Of a stretch of DNA of 64,000 nt, positions 35,936 through 46,829 are shown piece after piece (positions within the stretch are counted from its first letter, which is position 1; every line of letters begins with the position of its first letter). Source of the stretch: Lithospermum erythrorhizon (lineage: Eukaryota; Streptophyta; Magnoliopsida; Boraginales; Boraginaceae). The notes under the pieces are model-generated. The model was not told where the DNA came from and made no database searches. It saw only the letters and a list, made by a program, of their open reading frames with translations. Position numbers and translations under genes: made by a program. Location: assembly GCA_019722365.1 (NCBI GenBank), contig JADFUC010002374.1:1-64000 (forward strand), in the 5' to 3' direction.

Positions 35936-37560
35936 CATACAAACTAAACCAAGATTAACAAACCTCCCACTAAGTCTAAAGAGTTGACTGTCATCTCTGC
36001 AAGATTGAACTCCAAGTCTTGTTAAAGTTTTTCATCTCCACAAGCGCCACCAATTATTTATTATTCAAAATATCATGTATAGGTTCAAAGAAAACAGTTT
36101 GAAGTTTCAACCATTCATGGATGATTTAAACTGTGCTCTTATAATGTAGTCACCTATCATTACATAAGAACGTAATTATCTTTCTTTGTGCCTTGTATCC
36201 TGGCTACTACTATACTTGGCTCGTAATCATGATCAAAATCACGTGAGTCAAAAAAGTGTCTAAGACATCGGCGCTTTAGCTTAATGATAATTCCTCGACA
36301 AAACCATTTAAGATATGAGGTTTTATCAAACCTCTCTTTCTATTTCTTAAGTGTTATAGATGTCCTTCTTTCTGTGCTTTGTGTTTGAAATAATGAAATT
36401 AATCACTAACTTCAAATCATAGTTCTTTGTGCTCTCAACTTTATAAGTGATGTGTGAACCAAATAGACAATATTGCTTGTCTGGTTATACAAACCACAAG
36501 CATATGCTTCATCACAATCTGCGATCAGAGTTCACCTCAGTTGATGAAAAACTAAAAATATCAATGACACGCCTTGAAATGCAGATACACAAATATCTAA
36601 GATCATCCAATGCTTTTCTCAATTCTCGTTATAAAAAGAGATTAAACTATTCATTTAAGGCTTGTATGATGGCTAAAAGACAATATAACATATTAGTCTT
36701 CATAACATCATCACCTTTAATTGAGATCAAAATTAATTACCTTCACTACATCATGTGACGCCGCTCACCAATAAAAGTTCATGGTATTTGATGGTTGTCC
36801 TTTTATTAGCACACAATAACCATTTTCAATTGCTTACGAAGGAAAATTCATTTAGCATTTATAACACTATAATACCACAAGTTTATGGATTTCTCCTTGT
36901 TTTATTTCACATAATAAACTTATGTTTTAACTTGCTCAATTATCAGTGAATAAACAGGTAATCGTAGTGTGTCAATCATAATAGGAAACATGCAGTTACA
37001 GATAGCGTAGTTCATAAATAATTAAACATACATAAAATGAATTGTAAGTATTATAATTCAAGACTTCAACTTCACAAATGTAAAAAGGTATCCAAGATTC
37101 ATTGTGGTGGAAATGCAAACGGCAACACTGCATATATTTTGAATCCCAACACATTGTAGATTAACTAATCAGTTGTGTACCACAACACAACTTTTGGATC
37201 ACTAACACTCCTAACAGAGTGTTGCGCTACAGTGTATCACCGAGCCCACAACGTTAGTGGAAATCACCGTTAAGCTACCACCAAAATAATAATAATGCTA
37301 ATTTGAATGATCATTTGAAAGCACACAACGCTACGAAATCACTCAACACGATCCATCACATACCCTCCTCGCCAAGATACCTCAAAGTACACTCCCGCCA
37401 CCATAGTGTGCCCGGTGATCGTGATAAGTTGCACAACTTTAAAATTGGCTTGATACTTCGCTTAAATTTAATGGTGAGATTAATATTATTTAACATGTTA
37501 TATAGCACATACTCAAGTAATATGCACATCATGAAAATAAAATAAATAATACACATCTCG
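35936..37560 (-). other. Copia 3' end debris and AT-rich DNA
   Basis: At 35960-35972 the minus strand has a second polypurine tract (CTTAGTGGGAGG), so another copia 3' end in opposite orientation abuts the LTR. The remainder to 37560 has only short open frames (103 codons at 36447-36758, 80 at 37303-37545) without recognisable motifs or codon bias; I do not call them genes. Confidence 0.4.
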
Positions 37561-38029
37561 TAAGATATATGATATGATCCTAAAATAAAAATAATAGACT
37601 GCTACAACACTTTACAAGTGTAATACTAACATAAGGCTCTATTCCAAAGATTTTGCAAAATGCGCCTTGTATTCTTCAACTTTTGGGAACCTTTCCAAGT
37701 TTCATTTTCAAATGTCGCCCTGGGTGAAAGTTGTCATCTTCAATGCCTCCACAAATGGGGTATATTTATTTACTAACCGACTAAGACCGCACGCAGCTCA
37801 GAGGGTAAATAAAAATAAATAAAATAAATAAATAAATACGACCTCGCTTGGTCATTTACAATCTAATAAATCCAGACGCTAGAATCAGATGAAATAAAAT
37901 ACAAAACTAGGTCATATCAATATATCCCCTTTCCATTCCCATTACAATATATATATGCAAGAAATAAATCACATAGCATGGATTTAATAAATATACATTA
38001 AATGGTATGGAATAAATGACTCATAAAAG

Positions 38030-38170
38030 TCATAAAACATCATTAATGCAATTAAGTATGAAATGCAATAAGTATGCAATAAACATGTCATCAATACATA
38101 ATAAACATGTACTTAATACGCAATAAATATGCAATCAATACATAATAAAATATACTTAATATGCAATCAA
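38030..38170. repeat. AT-rich minisatellite
   Basis: Imperfect units of AATATGCAATCAATACATAA, about 20-30 bp, repeated four to five times. Confidence 0.6.
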
Positions 38171-38369
38171 CACTAATTATGAGGTTGAGATAATTACTCT
38201 CAATTAAATTCAAATTTTAAATATATGATTGACAATCATATAGATTTCATTTTTTATTATGCAATCAAAATCAATCACATAAATATATAATTTAAATGAT
38301 AGGAAATTAATACAAATTTGAATCTCATAATTAATTTCATGAAATATATATTATTAAAATGCATTAATA

Positions 38370-38371
<2 letters not shown>

Positions 38372-38406
<35 letters not shown>
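38372..38406. repeat. (AT)n microsatellite
   Basis: Uninterrupted AT dinucleotides, about 17 copies. Confidence 0.95.
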
Positions 38407-38410
<4 letters not shown>

Positions 38411-39411
38411 GTTCAATAGTTATTACAATAACTATTTCATGTATACAATAAACAATAATTATTACAATAATCATTTCATATAAATATAATAAGATAAAAA
38501 CTAGCAAGTATTTATCTACACATACTTATATTTTAACTAGATGTTGTTATTATAACTATATCCTCAAATAAATAAATTTATAAAAAAGGATAAATAATTT
38601 AAAGTTTAATTATTGAATTAAACTTATTATAATTAAAATTAACAATTACAATTATCATAATAATAAATGACAATAATAATACACAAAAAAACTAAAATTA
38701 ATATTTTTAAACGGATTGTGTTTTGTAACAACAAAATCCAACGGTTAACGCCACGCGACGACTCGGCCTCCGGCCTCGTATAGCCACTACGAACCACCGG
38801 CCGGCCCGCCCAGAACGGTGGCCGTAACTTTCCGCTTAGCCACCGCCTAGAGGGCCGCCGCAAGGTCGCGCCTCCATTTCACAAACAATTCCAGTTTTTT
38901 CAAATTCAATTCAATTGTTTGAAAAAACCGATTTGAAGGCATTAAACATATTCAAAAATTCTGAAATTTTTACCAGACATTGCACACAATGTTCTTAAAC
39001 TTTTCAAATTGGAATTTTGTAAAAACATATCAAAATTAATTATATAATATATATTCCGCAAATCAAAATTGTTTTGGAATACTTTAAACTATCTAAAAAT
39101 TCTGAATGTTTTGAGATGGTTATCGCCCCTCTCTTGAAACATAGAACAAATTGATGGAATTTTTGAATATTTTAAATGCCTCAAATAAAATATTTAGATT
39201 TCAATCAAATATATTTTAAAAATTATTTTAATTCATGAAACACAAATCTAAATTCAAATCATAAAACCATAAATATGATGAACTTAATGTATTCTATAAG
39301 CAATTTCATACCATATATTCATATCAAGAATATATAAACATGAAAATGATATAAAATATGTTTATACAACAAATTCTATATAAATGTAATCGAAATATAT
39401 ACAACTTAAAC

Positions 39412-39430
39412 ATGCTCATGATGCCACTGT
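39412..39430 (-). other. Primer-binding-like site of copia element
   Basis: On the minus strand the LTR end is followed by GTGGCATCATGAGC, one or two changes from the TGGTATCAGAGC initiator-Met site of copia elements. It supports the LTR at 39431-40374 being a 5' LTR. Confidence 0.5.
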
Positions 39431-39513
39431 GGAAAATTATGCAACTTTTTCATAATAAAAATAAACAAATGCAACCAAGATCGAATAAATGTATATAAAC
39501 GAATTACAATAAA

Positions 39514-39580
<67 letters not shown>

Positions 39581-40374
39581 CAACGGAAAATCACCAACAT
39601 AATCTTCAAGCCTCCTTTTGAATTCCTAGTTAAATGAATATCGAAAATACAATGCCTCCCAGCTTAGTCCACACTAAGAGTGTTGAATTCGCTGATTGGA
39701 CTTGCTGTGAATCTGCCCAGCAATTGGACAACAAAATGAGTCAAAACTTTACTCAAAATGCTAGAGAGTGGAGAGTGTGGGCGGCGGTTGGAGGGATGAA
39801 ATGAAACTTAGGTTTTTCATTTCATCTTTTTCCTTATATAGTCCTTTTAGTTTCGGCTAATACTGCCACTGCTTGATAAATAGCTAACTCGCGGCCGCTA
39901 ACTAACTTATTACTAAACGAGGCACTTAACAAGTTACTAACAAGCTTCCTCTAAACCGCCACAATTGTAAATAGCAATTCTAATTTATTCGTTTTTTCCA
40001 ATTTGTATTTTTACATTATTAATGGAAACTCTCGATTGGGTATCTGATTTCAATCAACTCCCCAATTTAACAATCTCGATTTAATTCCATACGTGGAATA
40101 TAACCCAAAGCCATCAGATGACCTTCCGAGCTCAGATAATATTAGTCAGAGCACAATATAATTGACCATTATGATTATTATATCTATATGGATCTAGCAA
40201 TTTGGCATAAACTTGATATTATCTTGAGTTCCATTTTAGTAATTTACAATTACTATTATTGAACACTTAGTTTGAGAATCTCATTAACTAAGACTAGTAA
40301 ATGAATTGTTACAACAATTATCGCAACGGCATAATTATAGAAATCAAAATACCTAATTTCCAACAATTTTACTC
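39431..40374 (-). mobile_element. Copia 5' LTR, minus orientation
   Basis: Right edge ATTTCCAACA is the complement of the LTR start; the TATA element reads CCTTATATAGTC on plus (39832-39843). Over 600 bp it parallels the other copia LTRs. An (AT)n run of about 60 bp (39519-39578) has expanded within the 3' part. Confidence 0.8.
39519..39578. repeat. (AT)n microsatellite inside copia LTR
   Basis: About 30 uninterrupted AT units; absent from the sibling LTR at 35063-35935, so it expanded after insertion. Confidence 0.95.
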
Positions 40375-41250
40375 CGGTAATGTTAGTTTGTTAAAGTTAC
40401 TAATTATTTGTGGATCAAGCAATATCTCCTCTCTTCATCTCTAAATCTTCTTTCTTCATCTCAATTTTGATTTTTATGTTGAATTCGATTTTGATTTGTA
40501 TGCTGAAGGCAATTCTGATTTATTGATGAATTTGAGTCTCATTTGTAGAATCCAATTGGATTTTTATATTATGATTGAATTTCTATGTGGAATTTGAATT
40601 CGATTTCAATTTGTATTTATTTTGATGTGGAATTCGATTTCGTTTTATATGTTGATGGTTTTCAATTTATAGATGATTTTTATGTTTACATTTTCATATT
40701 ATTTATCTCAAAATCAATTGTTAGATGTTTTGATTTGGAGTTTTTTGATTTACAGCTTTTTATTTGGATTTTCTGGATCGGACCCACCCGAAAAACCGGG
40801 ACCGAGTATCTATCCGGTAAATTATCAGACCGGTCGTGGTCCCAAAACTCTCCCTTTTCCATCAAAATAGTAGATCAACACATAGAGGAAGAAAAATGAT
40901 TTTTCTTCCATCTTAAATCTCTTGGGCTTGACTTTACGCTCTAAGAAAACGCAACAAGCGGTTTGATCACTTGTCAAAAGCGGTCAATCTTAGAGGCGTT
41001 CTACACGCCAAGCCAAAGCCTCCTCTATAATTCCTACTGAGATTTATTCTTAAGAACGATACATAGCTTCATAACTTTTAATTATTATTTATACAACCAA
41101 GTAGGGTTCCTGGGAATCGAATCTGTAACGTTTAAGTACATTAATTATGATACGATAAACCCATTATTATTATCTATGATATGCTTTTGATATTTATTTT
41201 TCTCCAAAATATCTCCATTTCATCAAATTCACCTATAAAGCCAAGATAGC
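40375..41250. other. AT-rich intergenic DNA
   Basis: Contains a 104-codon plus frame (40585-40899) rich in Phe/Asp/Tyr with repeated GATTT-type triplets (40420-40760), which looks like a simple-sequence expansion. No gene is supported. Confidence 0.4.
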
Positions 41251-41511
41251 TACTCCCCTTCCATTTCTAAGCATCGTTCATTTTTCGACTTTTTGATAGC
41301 TTGTACTTTTAAACTCTACCTAGATATTTTTGTTTGTATCAGATAATATTTTATTAAAAATATCAAATCTAAAATACATTTCAAATTCTTTCCATTTATA
41401 TAATTTTTATCAAATATTATACAACACAAACAAATATATTTAAGGTCAAATTTTAAAAGGTACACTATCAAAAAGTTAAAAGTGGACAATCTCTTAGAAA
41501 CGAAGAGAGTA
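41251..41511. mobile_element. MITE, Stowaway-like
   Basis: About 260 bp with inverted ends: TACTCCCCTTCCATTTCTAA at left, and at right the complement of TACTCTCTTCGTTTCTAAGA. The similarity continues for about 50 bp, including ACTTTTTGATAG on both sides. TA at both edges fits the mariner/Stowaway TA target. No coding capacity. Confidence 0.75.
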
Positions 41512-42376
41512 ATATAGTAGGCATATTACGTCAAATTAACATAAAAATTTCATAAAAATATATCAAATTAAAATCATAACATATATGATCTCATCAAACA
41601 TATTGAACTCCTATGGTAAGTAGGGGTGGTAAGATGCCGAATCGAGTTGGTTTTGGATTAAACCGGTTTGGTTCATTAAGCAAATTGAATCGATTGGTTA
41701 ACCAATTGAATCGGGTGTTGATTCATAATCTATTCGAAGTAAAATCGTATAAAACCAGCTTGTTAATCGATTTGCATTAAAAAAAACGGCTTATTAATCT
41801 GTTCGAAATAAAATCATATTCCATGTTTGGTATATATTTAGTGTTAGATTAGGAGTTAGGACATGTTTGGTGTATAATTTAGTAAAATGAATATTACAAT
41901 CGGTTTAAAATCTATGGGATTAATCCAACTTGTTTAATAAATCTAATCCAGCATTAAACGAATTACTTTGTAGTCACATTGGAATTTAATCGTGAACCCG
42001 TTCATTAGACAAACTAAACGAGTTAGCGAGACGGTTTTTAACGAGCGATTAACGGTTTAATCGGTTCAACAACGACAGAACATTCATCATCAGTATAGTA
42101 ACAGGTAACAAGAAGATTATTCATCTTCTAGTGTATACTGTATAGCAACAAAAATACATGGGCGTTGTAATCTGTTGATCAATAAGGGGAAAATCTCCAG
42201 GTCTAAATTTAAAGTCTTTTGATGTCGTGCCAGACTCGTCGGATGGACTGCCATCTGCAAGCTTAGCTCATCGACATCTACCATAGCTGTTTCGTCTAAA
42301 TCGTCTTGGAACAACCATTTGGCTTTCTTGTCTGGTCCTTCAACAAAGAATGTGAAAATGGAAGCACGGGTTCATT
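41512..42376. other. Intergenic, with repeat of unknown type and gene 3' flank
   Basis: 41626-42070 is rich in repeated AACCGGTTTGGTTC, TTAATCGATT and AACGGTTTAATC motifs, starting with TAGGGGTGG, an end typical of some plant hAT-type elements, but no matching opposite end was found. 42080-42376 is probably the 3' UTR of the chaperonin gene. Confidence 0.35.
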
Positions 42377-45300
42377 TCAGGGTCCGGTTAGACCACCAAT
42401 TGGTCTAACACCTGTATGAAGAGGCCATATGATTAGGAATTTTACTTAGGAAGATATGCAAACATAGAAGATGATTTCAACTTGAAGAGTGCATTTCAGT
42501 TGGAACATTCACCTGAGGTTGGCATTGGTCTACTCTTTAGAACAGGAGCTGGTTCACTGATATCAATAACCACTGCATTGGAAGTCAAGAAAGATTTGGA
42601 GACTGAAGCAGCATGCTCAAGGCAACATCTAACAACCTGCTTCAAAGTGTGAGTTTTCGTCTTATCGAGGCTGTTAACCAGAAAGTCAGATATTTGATTT
42701 GGCGAAAGTATCTGATCGTGGTAAGACCACTAGTTCATAGTGAAACGTAAGCTTCTTTGCCTTTAACAAAATAGATCAGCATTAACTGAATCAAGACTGT
42801 GGCTTACTTTTCTATTACTACATTTCCGTTTACACCAGCATTCTTTGCAATCTGTCTTGTAGGATATAGCAGAGCTCTTTTCATGATATCAGCACCAATC
42901 TACAAACAGAGGCAGGCAGGGCTAAAACAGAAATGTCATTTGTAATTGCAATTAGTTACTTCAATAATTCCTATAACTAGAGGAAGAGAACAAATGAAGT
43001 TACAATTCACCATAGTAAAGCAGTTAAGCACCTTGAAATCACAAAGGGCTTACCTTTTGCTCTTCATTATCTAGACATTCTTTAATACCATCCACCTTCA
43101 AGGATAGCCGCAAGAGACAACAGCCCCCACCAACCACTACTCCTTCTTCTATAGCTGCCTAATGATCAAAATAAGAAGATTGAGATGAAAGTTGACTAGT
43201 TCGACCATAACCAACATCGAGTTCAAAATCATATTTACCTTGGTTGCATTTAGAGCATCTTCAATCCTCAATTGTTTATCTTTTAACTCTACTTGTGTTT
43301 GAGCTCCAACCTAGTTTGCAAATGACAAAATAACCCTACTAAGTGGATAACTCCACCAATGAGAAAGTCAAACACTTCTTACTTACAGAGTTGTCCTAGT
43401 TACCTGAAGAATAGCTATCCCACCTGATAACCTAGCTATCCTTTCATTTAAAATCTTCTTCTGGAAATTTTCTTCTGTGTTCTGCAGCATAGAAAAGCTA
43501 TTAGATCTTCCCTATAATGAAGAATTTGAAAGAGCCAAATGGATAGACCAAGGCAGACTATTTCTCTACCCCTCTACAGAACGTATGTTAGATTTCCGGA
43601 TGAACTCGACTCCCAAGTCATAACCATTAGTCTCATTGGATTTTTTTTTTCTTTAATTTTACTTTTCTTAATCTAAAAAATAGCTGATAATCAGTCATCT
43701 CAGTTATCGAATATGCTTTGGAATAATTGATTATGAACTGAAAAATGGCATCTTTCAAAGTTCATATGTTACTAATTGTTGAAGTATATTGAAAGATGGG
43801 GGAAGGAACTCGATCACCTCAACAAGCTTTTGGAGTTGAGACACCCTTGTCATCACAGCCTCACGAGTGCTCCCATCAGTCACAATTAAAGTAGAATCCT
43901 TAGTTATTACCACTTTGGTGGCATTCCCTAATACCTCTATGCCACAATTTCCAAGTGTTAGGCCCATCTCATCTCTGATCACAGTTCCTGCATGACAAAG
44001 AAAAAGACTATAAAGATCAATATATCACCCAAATGAAAAATTCAAAATAAAAATATACGTAAAACTTTCAACTGTTAAGTTTTCCTCTTAAATACTCTTG
44101 TTTTTCCATTTAGGTAGCTGTATATGGTCATCATGATCACTTGTTCTGAGGCCATGATTCATTATTTCTTAAACAATAGGGTATTTTCATCAATTTGGAT
44201 GGGAAACATGACTTTGGGGCTACTTGCTAGCACATTTTTCATGTTTGGTCACAAAAACTTGAAATGAAACATTGGGGTTACTGGATATAGACTTCAAGGT
44301 CACTTGCTCAGAGTGTAACAATGCCATTATTCCCTAGACAATAGGGTATTTTCGCGAATTTGGATGGAAATCAAGACATCAGCTCTAGTACATTTCCATG
44401 ATACACCTATGCTGGTAAACTCGCGAAACTTTAACTTAAACCTACCTTAATTTATTTAAAAAATTGCAATACAAATATACAATAAAACAATCTTATGCAA
44501 AGGTACATAATGAAGTTCTGAACCTACCCAACATATGCTTATTTCTTTGAAGTTGTTTAATTTACCTCCAGTTAGTGTAGCAATGTCATCCAGATAGTGA
44601 CTCTTCCGTTCACCAAAAGCAGGAGCTTTGATTGCAGCTGCCTTTAAAGTGCCCTTGATTTTACTCTTTATGATAGGAGATAAGGCTTTCTTCTCAATGT
44701 CCTCTGCAATTATTAAAATCTGGAGTTCCTCTTGGAATGCATAGTCCAAAAATTTGAACATATCCATCGGATCGGTGATCGTCTTATCAACTAGTAGCAC
44801 CTGAAACAGGAAGCCCAATATATTGATTCAGGTCCACAACTTCGCAAGTTTTTTAATGAGACCGTTGATGTACATGACCAGTATCCTCCAACCTTGCAGT
44901 TGTCAAACTCCACAGTCATTTTGCTTCTATCAGTAACGAAATAAGGAGACAAGTATCCTCGCTCAAACTGCATTCCTTCTACAAACTCCAGATTAGTTTT
45001 AGGAAGGTTCCCTTTCTGTGTGGTAACGAAACCTTGCCTCCCTACATATCGTATGGCATCAGCAATCATGTTTCCCACTTCATAGTCATTTCCAGCACTA
45101 ACAGCTGCAACATGTACAAGCTCGTTATCATCAACCTGCAGTTAATTTATATATTTGAAAGTTGATTTAGTAAGCAGTATCGAAAATTCAGTTCTAGATT
45201 TTTAGCTACTGCTGATTCTTCCACAAGAATGACAAGATATCTGATCTAAAGAAAATTTTCAATATTGTTTTCATCATGAGAATTCAAAGAAATTTTGATG

Positions 45301-46829
45301 TACCTCCTTTGATATCAACTTGATCTCAGAGACGAGGGCTTTCACAGTTTTTTCTATTCCTCGTGAGATCTGAATCGGGCTCATGCCTGCTGCAGTAACC
45401 TATTGGACGAGAGAAATTTAGCAAAAACATTAGTCTGGAAAAAGTATGATAAACTTTTGTTCCCCTGAAATCCACTGGACACCTTCAATTTCATAAGAGA
45501 TTTGCTACCTTCGGCCACCTTCTTCAGCAATCAGACCTGAGCAAAGCAATTATCGACGCCAGCAGCCATCTCCAGCAAGATCATTTGTTTTGGCACCAGC
45601 GAGCCTTATCAGTTTTACTCCCACATTCTCCAGAGGATCTTCCAGCTCAATCTAAATCAATCATGATCAGTTATTTGATAATGCTCTCGAAGTTCCTGAA
45701 AAATGTAAAAACAGAAAGGATCAACTTTACTAAAATGTTCACAAGGTAACTCAAAGTCTCCGAAACGTGTCAGGTCTAATACAAATTTTATTATTAATAG
45801 CAGAACGAGTCAAAGTCTGTCATCTTATTTTAATATCTCTCCACTGACATTACATATATGCACATACAAACAAAAAAAGAATCAAAAGAACTTAAAGAAA
45901 AAAAGTAGAGTGATCATCCAAAAGCCAATGTAAACCCTGTAAGAGGGGAGAGTTGGCTTCCAAGTAGCTATAAAAATGCACTTCCCTTCAATTTCCATAT
46001 ATCTCTCTATCAGGTAACTAGTGTCATGTAGTTTTTTTATGGGAAGGAGGGAGGACACATAACAACGAGCCCCATCATTCCATACTTCTTGAGCCTCCAG
46101 TATCATTTCGAATTTACTAAAAAGGTCAAAAAGTTCCAATTGATTCACTATATATTTATCCCGGTGATGAAATTGATATTTTAGAACTTTTAAGTGATTT
46201 AAGTGGTCAATTAGCAAGTTGCATATTGTGAATCATAAGAGATCGAATTCAAACAATGAGAAACACTGTATCTAATTGGCCCTTCTTTCAAACAAATTAG
46301 CAATAGAACCATAATTAGAATACCAAGTTTCAACATCAAAAAACATGTTATCTATTATTATACTTCAAAGCCAACAAGACCACATTTTATTATCTTGGTC
46401 CAGCAATGCTATTCCATAGAACAGCGTTTAAGATTACATAGACTAAGCGAACATTTGAATATTATTAAACCTAAACAATTCAAATTGCCAAGCACAGTTT
46501 CCACCACTTACTTACAATCTTGGGAGGTCCATACTTGTTTTGCAGCACCACATTTCTTCCTTTTGGACCCATTGTAACTCCAACTAGCTCTGCCACCAAG
46601 TCTACCCCAGCCTGCACCCCAAAACAAGAAAAAGTTAAGGATAAGTTCTTGGAACATAATCAAGTGAAATGGTATTCAGATCATCATTAGTTTCTTGCAA
46701 TAAAGCTTAAATGTTAAAGTAGAGTTCCTTAGCCATTGCTTTGGTGTTCAACATAGATTTCTTGGTAATGATTGGGTTTGAAGGATTGTTGAAGGAAAAT
46801 GCAGATAATGGTTTGAGGGAGCATACCAT
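42377..46829 (-). CDS. CPN60B4: Chloroplast chaperonin 60 subunit beta 4-like gene, with lesions
   Basis: Encodes a GroEL-type subunit of the plastid chaperonin. Exons on the minus strand: 46829-46713 (transit peptide, ending [10 protein letters not shown]), 46611-46512, 45651-45509, 45399-45304, 45135-44893, 44800-44566, 43987-43818, 43481-43404, about 43311-43240, 43158-43054, 42899-42807, 42711-42513, 42411-42377 (stop TGA). Almost all introns are GT-AG. Family motifs: [75 protein letters not shown] and [22 protein letters not shown] and a proline-rich tail instead of the Gly-rich one point to the beta 4 branch, which in Arabidopsis is needed to fold NdhH of the plastid NDH complex. Lesions: stop at 46707-46709, no exon for NDGVTVAKE, frameshift at 45550-45575, altered GIIDPTK block, missing G at one splice site. 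It is either a decaying gene or affected by assembly errors. Confidence 0.88.

Larger units (their letters stand above)
37561..39410 (-). other. AT-rich leader-like stretch with repeats
   Basis: Lies downstream, in element sense, of the copia LTR at 39431-40374 but shows no gag. Contains ATAAATA runs (37800-37840), imperfect repeats of ATGCAATAA/CATAATAAA (38030-38170), an (AT)n run at 38372-38406 and a GC-rich pocket at 38730-38880. It may be the leader of a coding-free copia derivative. Confidence 0.4.

Noticed and set aside
36255..36300. tRNA-like word near GCGCTTTAGCTTAATG
   Set aside because: Could not be extended to a cloverleaf with acceptor and T arms.
36447..36758. 103-codon plus frame as a gene
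   Set aside because: No start context, no motifs, AT-driven composition, and it lies in copia debris.
40585..40899. 104-codon plus frame as a membrane protein gene
   Set aside because: Phe/Tyr/Asp richness comes from GATTT/TTTAT-type simple repeats; a second frame overlaps it equally well.
41626..42070. hAT-type MITE starting TAGGGGTGG
   Set aside because: No matching inverted end or 8-bp duplication found, so left as an unassigned repeat.
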